DNA of 6,386 bases from DATJYV01 sp035499415 (GCA_035499415.1 DATJYV010000083.1:1-6386); one strand, 5' to 3'; shown: positions 1 to 5,753, counted from the stretch's first letter. A program made the numbers and translations. The notes: a model not told the origin generated them from the letters alone.

Positions 1-327
1 TGCTCCCGCCATCACCATGAGAAGGCCGAAGAATACCAGCCGGATGATGGCGAAGAACTCGTCGGAAAAATAGATGATGCGGCGGGATCCGTACATTCCG
101 CGGGAGTTGAACAGCAGGAGCCAGGCCGGGATGACGACGAAGGACCCTTCGACGTAGGACGACAGATCCGGAAAACCCTTCGTCACGGGAATATACGCGG
201 CGAACGGAGAATAAAACCGGAGCCAATAGGAAAACAGAAAGGACGCCTCGATCATCACGGCATCCGAAACGACCGCCAGGAGCGGGATAAGAAAATCCTT
301 GCGCGGCTGGGAATATGACGCGGACAT
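1..327 (-). CDS. N-terminal part of a membrane protein, probable polyprenyl glycosylphosphotransferase (exopolysaccharide/O-antigen initiation); cut by window edge
   Basis: The frame stays open from an ATG at 327 to the window edge, giving 109 residues. A GGAG Shine-Dalgarno at 333-336, five bases before the ATG, supports this start. The protein opens with a short polar stretch, then a hydrophobic segment at about residues 12-38 ending in YWLRF, a second at about 62-74, the charged linker GMYGSRRIIYFSDE (77-90), and a third at 91-109 that is cut off. This order, with YWLRF after the first helix and a 'G-Y-x-S-R-R' linker, resembles the N-terminal membrane region of WcaJ/WbaP-type enzymes, which transfer a sugar phosphate to undecaprenyl phosphate at the inner membrane. 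The catalytic C-terminal sugar-transferase domain lies outside the window, so the function is inferred. gmhA lies 87 bp upstream on the same strand, consistent with an envelope-polysaccharide locus. Another multi-helix envelope protein remains possible. Confidence 0.65.
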   Translation of the reverse strand, partial: MSASYSQPRKDFLIPLLAVVSDAVMIEASFLFSYWLRFYSPFAAYIPVTKGFPDLSSYVEGSFVVIPAWLLLFNSRGMYGSRRIIYFSDEFFAIIRLVFFGLLMVMAGA

Positions 328-414
328 CAGAACTCCGGAATCAACAGAGAGGACAAGGGGGGAGTCGTTCGGAGACAACGGGGAATGAAACAGAAAATCT
401 GCCGTTGGGCGAAA

Positions 415-1020
415 CTAACCGAACATCTCCTGTTCGACTTCCTGGAAAACAATATGACCGATGGTGATGTGACTTTCCTGGATTCTCTGTGTATCGTCGG
501 AGGGGACGACGATCGCCAGGTCGACAAGGTCCTTGGATGACCCCCCATCCCTGCCGAGGAGTCCGATTGTCGTCAGCTTCATCTCGCGCGCCTTCCTGAA
601 TGCGCGGTTGACGCTTTCCGAGTTTCCGCTTGTCGAGATTCCGATGAGCACGTCCCCTTCGGAACCGAGGGCCTCGACGGATCGCGCGAACACATTGTCG
701 TAGCCGATGTCGTTTGCGCCCGCCGTCAGCGTGGAAGAGTCGGTCGTCAGGGCGATCGCGGGCAGGCCGGGGCGTTTCAGGTCCGGGCTCAGTCGAATCA
801 CCATTTCTGTCGCGAGGTGCTGTGCGTCCGCGGCGCTTCCGCCGTTCCCGCAAAAGAGCACTTTCTTCCTTCCTTTGTACGCGGCGATGACGATGTCAAT
901 TGCTTTCGATATTGCCGAAGGCAGCTGCTCCGCAATCTTCATCTTGAGGTCGGCGCTCTCACGGAGCGAATCCTTGATGAACTTCTCGCGATACAGGAGC
1001 GTCATGGGAAGATGCGGCAT
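415..1020 (-). CDS. gmhA: D-sedoheptulose-7-phosphate isomerase (SIS domain)
   Basis: The 201-residue cytosolic enzyme is a single SIS (sugar isomerase) domain. It is expected to convert sedoheptulose 7-phosphate to D-glycero-D-manno-heptose 7-phosphate, the first step to the nucleotide-activated heptose used in LPS core or surface glycans. The phosphate-binding signatures CGNGGSAADAQH (57-68) and STSGNS (129-134) are intact. By alignment with the E. coli enzyme, zinc ligands H68, E72, Q181 and H189 are all present, the last two within RIQESHITIGH (179-189). T94-D95 lies in the active-site loop. The start is uncertain: ATGs at 1020 and 1005 (residue 6) are both possible, neither has a clear Shine-Dalgarno, and the second gives 196 residues, closer to the usual length. 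The related DnaA-binding DiaA shares the fold, but the preserved zinc ligands favour GmhA. A 232-bp upstream spacer with a possible promoter separates it from the previous gene; the glycosyltransferase-like gene follows after 87 bp. Confidence 0.92.
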   Translation of the reverse strand: MPHLPMTLLYREKFIKDSLRESADLKMKIAEQLPSAISKAIDIVIAAYKGRKKVLFCGNGGSAADAQHLATEMVIRLSPDLKRPGLPAIALTTDSSTLTAGANDIGYDNVFARSVEALGSEGDVLIGISTSGNSESVNRAFRKAREMKLTTIGLLGRDGGSSKDLVDLAIVVPSDDTQRIQESHITIGHIVFQEVEQEMFG

Positions 1021-1126
1021 GGCGTGGCCAGGGCGGGGCGACTGTTTGGGTAAATTGGGAATTTATTCATTGCGCAATTCCGGAAATCTTCCCGGATCAA
1101 GAAGGACAGATGCATCCTCGAAACCT

Positions 1127-1156
1127 ATTCTACAAATCCAACGACAGTTCACTCAA
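1127..1156 (-). promoter_or_regulatory. Possible sigma70-type promoter for gmhA
   Basis: On the minus strand TTGAGT (1151-1156, 4 of 6 matches to TTGACA) is followed after 18 bp by TAGAAT (1127-1132, 5 of 6 matches to TATAAT). Transcription would start near 1120, giving a leader of about 100 bases before gmhA. This is the best match in the 232-bp spacer, found by eye. The -10 box is good, but the -35 is only fair and sigma specificity in this lineage differs from E. coli. Confidence 0.35.
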
Positions 1157-1192
1157 ACGGATGATTCGACGAACACAAGATTTCTCATCCCA

Positions 1193-1246
1193 GTCATTAA
1201 ATCACAAAATGAACCAATGACCGGAGATCACTGATGAAACTCCGAT
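1193..1246 (-). terminator. Two adjacent inverted repeats after the prenylglyceryl-phosphate synthase gene, possible weak terminator
   Basis: Just past the synthase stop codon, 1240-1246 pairs with 1220-1226 (seven pairs including one G-T, 13-base loop). Immediately beyond, 1193-1198 (GTCATT) pairs perfectly with 1216-1221 (AATGAC) across a 17-base loop. The two stems share bases 1220-1221 and so would compete. In the direction of the genes the first stem is followed by only a mildly T-rich stretch, not a clean T tract. In the opposite direction it is followed by a short T run (1247-1250), though no plus-strand gene is seen. A terminator role is inferred from position. Confidence 0.3.
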
Positions 1247-1252
1247 TTTTCC

Positions 1253-2014
1253 TTACGCAGGTCTTACGCGGACGCCGCCATGCACGGCTTCTGCGAATTC
1301 CCGTATGAGCCCGATGTTGCCGTCTTTTTCGACGATGGTCCCTGTCACGACAAACGATGCGCCCGCCTCCACCTTCTTCCGGGCATCTTTGGGAGTTCGG
1401 ATTCCGCCTCCGACAACAAGCGGGATGCTGCAATGCGACGTGATTCTTGCAACCATCTCGTCAGGCACCTGCATCTCGGCACCGCTTCCGGCGTCGAGGT
1501 ACAGAAGCTTCATGCCGATTATTTCCGCCGCCAGGGCGTGGGCAAGAGCGATGTCCGGTTTGCCGCGCGGAATGGGCTTCGTACCGCTCATGAACTCGGC
1601 CGATGTCGTCCGCCCCGACTCGATCAGCATGTAAGCGGTGGAGATCGCCTCGAGCCCCATTTTTCGGATGATGGGCGCGGCGATGACCTGGTTGCCGATC
1701 AGATGTTCGGGGTTCCTTCCGCTCACCAGGACGAGGAAGAGGATGGCGTCCGCGATGGAAGAAACCTGAAACAAGCTTCCGGGAAAGATCAGCACGGGGA
1801 GCGACGTATTCTGCTTGACCGTCTGGAGAACGGCATCGAATTCGTTTGTCGACATCAGACTGCCGCCGACGAGGAGCCCGTCGACGCCGGCTTCGGTGGC
1901 TTCGCGGACGAACTTTGGAAGAGTTGCGGCATCGACCTTGTCGGGGTCCAGGAGAAGAAGGTATCCCGCTCCGCGATTCCGTTTCACATCCAGCAATCGT
2001 TCGAGTATGCGCAT
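1253..2014 (-). CDS. Geranylgeranylglyceryl-phosphate synthase family protein (group II, prenylglyceryl-phosphate synthase)
   Basis: This 253-residue TIM-barrel enzyme is expected to join a polyprenyl diphosphate to sn-glycerol 1-phosphate by an ether bond, the first committed step of archaeal-type ether lipids. Visible family signatures are LLDPDK (21-26), VGGS (49-52), FPG (77-79), SGRNPEHLIGNQV (98-110), the TTSAEFMS segment (136-143), YLDAGSGAE (172-180), VGGGIRTP (201-208) and GTIVE (225-229). The last ones form the glycerol-phosphate-binding end of the barrel. The SGRNPE-LIGNQV pattern and the length match the group II enzymes known from some archaea and Bacteroidota rather than Bacillus PcrB. 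The prenyl chain length cannot be read here. The ATG lies 4 bp after the alaS stop with no clear Shine-Dalgarno, so translation is probably coupled to alaS. No glycerol-1-phosphate dehydrogenase or prenyltransferase partner is in the window. Confidence 0.9.
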   Translation of the reverse strand: MRILERLLDVKRNRGAGYLLLLDPDKVDAATLPKFVREATEAGVDGLLVGGSLMSTNEFDAVLQTVKQNTSLPVLIFPGSLFQVSSIADAILFLVLVSGRNPEHLIGNQVIAAPIIRKMGLEAISTAYMLIESGRTTSAEFMSGTKPIPRGKPDIALAHALAAEIIGMKLLYLDAGSGAEMQVPDEMVARITSHCSIPLVVGGGIRTPKDARKKVEAGASFVVTGTIVEKDGNIGLIREFAEAVHGGVRVRPA

Positions 2015-2018
2015 GGGT

Positions 2019-4886
2019 CTACGGATGGAGAAGAGATTTCACGATGTGCATCGTCTGCGAGATTGCCTCGTCGAGTTTTGCGGCGTTCTTCGCTCCCGCG
2101 GTGGCCATGTGCGGCTTGCCTCCTCCGCCTCCACCGAGGATTTTCGCAACGGCGCTCACAACCCTCCCCGCTTCGATTTTTTTTGAGGATACAAGATCAT
2201 CGGTCACGACGCACACGAGGGAGACTTTTTCATCGATCACCGCAGCGAGGAGGCCGACGCCGCTTCCCAGCTTCGACCGGAGCGAATCGCCGAGCGCTTT
2301 CAGCTCGTCGAGGGATGCCGCCCCCACCTTCTGAGACACGACGCGGAATCCGTTTACGGCGACGCCCGAACGCGCAAGCTCCTCGACGTCTTTTGTCAGC
2401 GATCTGAGACGTCCCCTGTCCGCCTGCTTCATCAACGACTTCTTCAGCTCTGACAGCGTCAGAACCGCCCCTTCCACAGCTCTCGTTCTCTCCGATTGCT
2501 CGTCGAATCGTCTGGCCAGCATCTCGACCAGCGCCGGCTTCTCCCCGCGAATTGAGCGTTGGACTTGCTCGAATACCCCCAACTCTTTGTCCAACTGCTT
2601 CCGGCTCGCGTTGCTCGTCGCGGCTGCATCATCCGCCGAATCGAGGAGGTTCTTCACTTCGCCCGCGAGAGTGCGGCCGTGTCCTATCTTTTCGACGAGG
2701 TCGAGGTTCCAGATACCGAGTAATGCCACCGCCCTTTCCCCCGTCACGGCCTCGATGCGCCGGATGCCGCTCGCCACGCTCCCTTCCGACCGGAACTTGA
2801 AGTAACCGATGTCGGCCGTGCGCTTGACATGCGTCCCGCCGCACAGCTCCACCGAGAAGGAGGGGTCGATCTCGACAACCCGGACCTTCGACCCGTACTT
2901 CTCACCGAAGAACATCTTCACGTTTGGCCACCGCTTCCTTGCGGCCTCAATCGTCACCCATTCCTTCGGGTCGTTCAGCGCAACCACCGTGATGTTATCC
3001 TGAATCTTCTGGTTGACCATCTCTTCGATCGCGCGGAGCTGGTCGGTCGTGACCCGCTCGAAGTGGTTGAAGTCGAACCGAAGGTGGTCGGGCGCGACGA
3101 GAGAGCCCTGTTGGTGTGCGTGCGAACCGAGGACGCGGCGCAATGCCTCGTGCACGATGTGGGTTGCTGTGTGATTCCGCATGATCGCGATGCGTCGGGC
3201 CACGGCGACGGACGCGACGATGTCCGCTCCCGGCTCGACCCCCTCGAACGGCGGCATATTCCGCACATAATGTATGACCGCCGTGCCGCGCCGCTCCACA
3301 TCGGCAACCTCCATCGCCCTGCTCTTGTAGAACAGCTGACCGAGGTCGTCGACTTGCCCTCCCGATTCCACGTAAAACGGAGTGCGGTCCAGGACGACGG
3401 CGTGATAATGGTTGCCCACGGCGCAGAATTTGACTTCCGCCCGCATTTGCAGGTCGTCGGCTTCGTAACCGACGAAGTCCGTTCGAAGCTCGTCGAGCGA
3501 CTTGAAATCGAATCGCTCCAGCCCGACCGAGACCTCCGGCTCATCGACGGCCTTGCGGTGCTCGCGCGACCGGACTTTCTGTTTTTCCATCAGTTCGTCA
3601 AACCCGTGCTCGTCGACGCGCAGGCCGCGTTCCTTGGCGAGAAGTGCGGTGAGGTCGAGAGGAAATCCGAAGGTGTCGTACAGCCGAAAGGCATCCGCCG
3701 CCTGGATCGTCTTGTCGCTTGCGGTCGATGTCTTGCCGGCAACCTCGCCGAATATCTGAAGTCCCCGGTCGAGCGTGGCGTTAAATGCTTCTTCTTCGCC
3801 GTGGATCACCCGCTCGACTCCGTCCTGCTTCTGCGAAAGTTCCGGAAAGCTCTCTCCCATCGTATCGACGATGGAGGACACAAGCCGATAGATGAAGGGC
3901 TCGTGGAGGTCGAGGTTCCTGCCGAACCGTGCTGCCCGCCGGAGGATACGCCTTAGAACGTATCCGCGTCCCTCGTTTGAGGGAAGCGTCCCGTCTGCAA
4001 TCGCGAACGTCAATGCACGAATATGGTCTGCGATGACGCGAAATGCCGTGTCTGATTCGGAGTGTTGAACTTCCATTCCTTGATCGACCCTCCCGCCGTA
4101 TCTCCGGCCTGAGAGATCTTCGAGTTGGCGGATGATCGGCGTGAAGACGTCCGTGTCGTAGTTGGAATGCTTGCCCTGGAGGGCGGCACAGATTCGCTCG
4201 AACCCCATTCCGGTATCGACGTGCCTGGACGGAAGCGGCGTGAGTTGCTTTCGGGCGTCCCGATTATATTGAATGAACACGAGGTTCCAGACCTCCATGA
4301 CGTCGGCGATCCCGGCGTTCACCATGTCGGCAGTTGCATTCCCCAACGATGTTCGGTCGAGGTGGATTTCGGAGCAAGGTCCGCACGGTCCGGTCTCGCC
4401 CATCTCCCAGAAATTATCCTTCTCCCCGAATCGCAGGACATGGCTCGGGTCGATGTCCGTCATCTTCTTCCACAATGACTCCGCTTCATCGTCGTCCCGA
4501 TAGACGGTAGCCCAGAGCCGGTTCTTTGGAATTCCCCATTCCTTGGTCAGAAGCTCCCAGGCCCAGCCGATCGCCTCTTTCTTATAATAGTCGCCGAACG
4601 ACCAGTTTCCCAGCATCTCGAAAAATGTGTGGTGGTACGTGTCACGTCCCACTTCCTCGAGGTCGTTATGCTTGCCGCTGACACGGATGCATTTCTGCGT
4701 GTCGACGGCGCGGGTGTAGGAGCGCGTTCCGATTCCGAGGAATACGTCCTTGAACTGATTCATGCCGGCGTTCGTAAAGAGCAGGGTGGGGTCGTCGAAC
4801 GGAATGACCGAAGCGCTGGGGACGACGGTGTGTCCGCGCTCTTCGAAAAAAGACAAAAAACTGCGTCTGACCTCGGCAGATGTCAT
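2019..4886 (-). CDS. alaS: Alanyl-tRNA synthetase
   Basis: This class II synthetase charges tRNA-Ala in the cytosol and clears mischarged Ser or Gly. The aminoacylation domain starts at once, with TNAGMNQFK (38-46), motif 2 around RDTYHHTFFEMLGNWSFGDY (81-100) and motif 3 DTGMGFERI (224-232); GYVLRRILRRAARFG (308-322) begins the tRNA-recognition part. The editing domain carries FYVESGGQ (504-511) and the zinc set H572, H576 (HTATH) and C682, H686 (CGGTH). The C-terminal C-Ala/DHHA1 domain contains the glycine-rich GGGGGGKPHMATAG (918-931). At 955 residues it is longer than the 876 of E. coli. Comparison of motif positions puts most of the excess after C682, chiefly in the helical linker at about 725-845. 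The start fits because MTSAEVRRSFLSFF aligns with the normal N-terminus; the Shine-Dalgarno is weak. The clpS stop is 21 bp upstream and the prenylglyceryl-phosphate synthase starts 4 bp downstream. Confidence 0.98.
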   Translation of the reverse strand: MTSAEVRRSFLSFFEERGHTVVPSASVIPFDDPTLLFTNAGMNQFKDVFLGIGTRSYTRAVDTQKCIRVSGKHNDLEEVGRDTYHHTFFEMLGNWSFGDYYKKEAIGWAWELLTKEWGIPKNRLWATVYRDDDEAESLWKKMTDIDPSHVLRFGEKDNFWEMGETGPCGPCSEIHLDRTSLGNATADMVNAGIADVMEVWNLVFIQYNRDARKQLTPLPSRHVDTGMGFERICAALQGKHSNYDTDVFTPIIRQLEDLSGRRYGGRVDQGMEVQHSESDTAFRVIADHIRALTFAIADGTLPSNEGRGYVLRRILRRAARFGRNLDLHEPFIYRLVSSIVDTMGESFPELSQKQDGVERVIHGEEEAFNATLDRGLQIFGEVAGKTSTASDKTIQAADAFRLYDTFGFPLDLTALLAKERGLRVDEHGFDELMEKQKVRSREHRKAVDEPEVSVGLERFDFKSLDELRTDFVGYEADDLQMRAEVKFCAVGNHYHAVVLDRTPFYVESGGQVDDLGQLFYKSRAMEVADVERRGTAVIHYVRNMPPFEGVEPGADIVASVAVARRIAIMRNHTATHIVHEALRRVLGSHAHQQGSLVAPDHLRFDFNHFERVTTDQLRAIEEMVNQKIQDNITVVALNDPKEWVTIEAARKRWPNVKMFFGEKYGSKVRVVEIDPSFSVELCGGTHVKRTADIGYFKFRSEGSVASGIRRIEAVTGERAVALLGIWNLDLVEKIGHGRTLAGEVKNLLDSADDAAATSNASRKQLDKELGVFEQVQRSIRGEKPALVEMLARRFDEQSERTRAVEGAVLTLSELKKSLMKQADRGRLRSLTKDVEELARSGVAVNGFRVVSQKVGAASLDELKALGDSLRSKLGSGVGLLAAVIDEKVSLVCVVTDDLVSSKKIEAGRVVSAVAKILGGGGGGKPHMATAGAKNAAKLDEAISQTMHIVKSLLHP

Positions 4887-4907
4887 CGTCTCAATGCGCG
4901 AGATGTT

Positions 4908-5198
4908 CTAAACCTCGATTTGCGTATGGAGGGCAATCTCTTCGAGGGTGCGGGAAACCTGGAGGCACTCGTCCATCGGTCCTTCGAAGACGTTCGCTTT
5001 TCCGGAATTGTGGACTTCCCACGTCAGCGCCTCTGCTTTCGCGGAGTCGCATCGTATTGCCTTGATGATCTGCGCGATAACTTCGTCGAACGTGTGCTCC
5101 TGGTCGTTGAACAGGATTACGCGAACCGGTTCCTGGATGAGGACATCTTTATCGAGTTCCTTCGACGGAGCAATATTGGGGGCGGGGGTTTCGGGCAT
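4908..5198 (-). CDS. clpS: ClpS-family Clp protease adaptor
   Basis: ClpS-family proteins deliver N-degron substrates to the ClpA/ClpC-ClpP protease. The 96-residue protein has a disordered, Pro-rich N-terminus (1-22) and then a ClpS core: PVRVILFNDQEHTFDEV (24-40), a helix to about 59, WEVHNSGKA (60-68) and a final helix ending in HTQIEV. Asn31 and His63 match the E. coli residues (N34, H66) that hold the substrate's free amino group. The acidic residue two after the Asn (E. coli D36) is Gln33 here, and the gatekeeper Met40 appears to be Phe37, so substrate preference may differ. The core fits the short ClpS proteins I associate with Bacteroidota and relatives. No other Met occurs before residue 75, so the start is ATG 5198, although no Shine-Dalgarno is visible. 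It is the first gene of the clpS-alaS-synthase cluster. Confidence is high for family and lower for exact substrate role. Confidence 0.85.
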   Translation of the reverse strand: MPETPAPNIAPSKELDKDVLIQEPVRVILFNDQEHTFDEVIAQIIKAIRCDSAKAEALTWEVHNSGKANVFEGPMDECLQVSRTLEEIALHTQIEV

Positions 5199-5209
5199 GT
5201 TCGATAGAA

Positions 5210-5238
5210 AACATACCGAAATTTGGAGCAGAATTCAA
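5210..5238 (-). promoter_or_regulatory. Probable promoter of the clpS-alaS-synthase operon
   Basis: On the minus strand TTGAAT (5233-5238) and TATGTT (5210-5215) are 17 bp apart, each matching 4 of 6 bases of the sigma70 consensus. The same site also fits the Bacteroidota -33/-7 pattern: TATGTTTT matches TAnnTTTG at all but the last fixed base, and a TTG lies 20 bp upstream. The -10 box ends only 11 bp before the clpS ATG, so the mRNA would be leaderless or have a leader of a few bases, which agrees with the missing Shine-Dalgarno. The repeat element at 5254-5411 ends 15 bp upstream of this promoter. Found by eye. Confidence 0.5.
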
Positions 5239-5282
5239 GAACGGCGAATTGCGGGTAGTGTCCTATTTCCAAGCAACCGTCA

Positions 5283-5330
5283 CCCCGAACTTTGGGCCGA
5301 AGGCCATCAGCCTCTGGCTGAGGTTCGGGG
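5283..5330. repeat. Nested inverted repeat enclosing two small hairpins
   Basis: CCCCGAAC (5283-5290) pairs perfectly with GTTCGGGG (5323-5330). Inside lie two further perfect hairpins: GGCC-GAA-GGCC (5295-5305) and CAGCC-TCT-GGCTG (5308-5320). Together they could fold as a three-way, cloverleaf-like structure in either strand. It lies inside the MITE-like element. Confidence 0.7.
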
Positions 5331-5338
5331 TCTGTGAA

Positions 5339-5369
5339 CGTCAGATGCTGAAACGAGTTCAGCATGACG
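5339..5369. repeat. REP-type palindrome (HAELVSA-like hairpin)
   Basis: CGTCA (5339-5343) pairs with TGACG (5365-5369) and TGCTGAA (5346-5352) with TTCAGCA (5358-5364), leaving a 2-base GA bulge and an ACGAG loop. The 12-pair stem is of the widespread intergenic type that, when mistranslated, reads HAELVSA or MLNSFQHL. Such elements are usually scattered through a genome and are mobilised or maintained by RAYT-like transposases in other bacteria; none is in this window. Confidence 0.7.
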
Positions 5370-5584
5370 CTTCCTTAATGCGTTGGAGCCCGCTGAATTG
5401 AGGACACTACTGAATTGCGCGGAAAAACTGGGGCGAAGGTGAGGAGAAGAATCCAGAAGTCAGAAGTCCGCAGCCCGAAGTATGAGACAAGGCAAGCGGA
5501 GCGAAGCGCCTAAAATCCGGGGCGGCGAAGAGGGATGGGGGAATAAACCGAATACCGTACATAGTGAGAGGCAACCGGCGCATC

Positions 5585-5611
5585 CCCGCCAGCCGGACAG
5601 GCAGGGGCGGG
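5585..5611. repeat. GC-rich hairpin
   Basis: CCCGCC (5585-5590) pairs perfectly with GGCGGG (5606-5611) around a 15-base loop that contains a further GCC/GGC pairing. It looks like an intergenic palindrome of the REP kind. No T run follows on either strand. Confidence 0.45.
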
Positions 5612-5613
5612 AA

Positions 5614-5663
5614 CCTCTGGCTGAGTCTCAGGCTCTCATTTGCGCAGGAGATCAGATGCTGAA
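5614..5663. repeat. Decayed second copy of the MITE-interior repeat
   Basis: CCTCTGGCTGAG (5614-5625) and TCAGATGCTGAA (5652-5663) are exact copies of 5311-5322 and 5341-5352 in the MITE-like element. They occur in the same order and orientation, with start-to-start spacing of 38 instead of 30 bases. The second half of the REP palindrome (TTCAGCA) is not kept here, so this copy looks degenerate. Confidence 0.6.
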
Positions 5664-5753
5664 TCCCGTCTCGATGCACAAGGCAGGCAAGTACAAATGA
5701 CGTTTTCCATCTTTGAGGTGGCTTCCAGACTTGTCCTCAACCTGAACCTCTGC

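Larger units (their letters stand above)
5254..5411. mobile_element. MITE-like non-autonomous element with terminal inverted repeats and flanking 8-bp duplication
   Basis: GTAGTGTCCT at 5255-5264 is repeated as its exact reverse complement AGGACACTAC at 5401-5410. One base outside each end stands the same direct repeat GAATTGCG (5246-5253 and 5412-5419), as expected of a target-site duplication. The 158-bp interior has no gene; it holds a nested hairpin (5283-5330) and a REP-type hairpin (5339-5369). Size, ends and lack of coding capacity fit a MITE mobilised by a transposase elsewhere. I cannot assign the parent IS family. One caution: GAATTG also occurs at 5395-5400, so part of the flanking repeat could come from local duplication. 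Confidence 0.6.
5412..5753. other. Non-coding intergenic remainder between the MITE-like element and icd, with repeat remnants
   Basis: No credible gene is seen in these 342 bp. The contents are the right-hand copy of the direct repeat GAATTGCG; a tandem AGAAGTC pair (5455-5468) with a third GAAGT at 5477-5481; a GC-rich, purine-biased stretch (5517-5545); a hairpin at 5585-5611; a decayed relative of the MITE interior (5614-5663); and a 6-bp inverted repeat TTGAGG/CCTCAA (5713-5740) just past the icd stop. The last lacks a following T run, so it is not a convincing terminator. Confidence 0.6.

Noticed and set aside
341..853. Minus-strand open frame of 170 codons overlapping gmhA
   Set aside because: The translation is Arg/Pro-rich and low in complexity, a frame-shifted reading of gmhA, whose own frame carries all catalytic motifs.
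1280..2407. Long plus-strand open frame (375 codons) opposite the lipid-synthase gene and the 3' end of alaS
   Set aside because: It lies antisense across two clearly conserved genes, its translation is rich in Arg, His and Ser without family signatures, and GC-rich codon use on the opposite strand explains the lack of stops.
2829..3956. Second 375-codon plus-strand open frame inside alaS
   Set aside because: It is the mirror of AlaRS codons with no recognisable domain or Shine-Dalgarno.
5117..5365. Minus-strand frame beginning MLNSFQHL
   Set aside because: This is the well-known false translation of a REP palindrome and runs into clpS in another frame.
5455..5481. AGAAGTC tandem pair as the start of a CRISPR or other array
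   Set aside because: The unit is 7 bp, with two perfect copies and one partial, and no spacer regularity.
5517..5545. G-rich stretch as a G-quadruplex
   Set aside because: Only three runs of three or more G are present; the other G run is just two bases, so folding is doubtful.
5482..5700. Plus-strand 72-codon frame in the icd-clpS gap
   Set aside because: It crosses hairpins and repeat remnants, its composition is repeat-derived, and it has no homology signature.
5713..5740. TTGAGG/CCTCAA inverted repeat after icd as a terminator
   Set aside because: The stem is only 6 bp with a long loop, and no T run follows in the direction of icd transcription.
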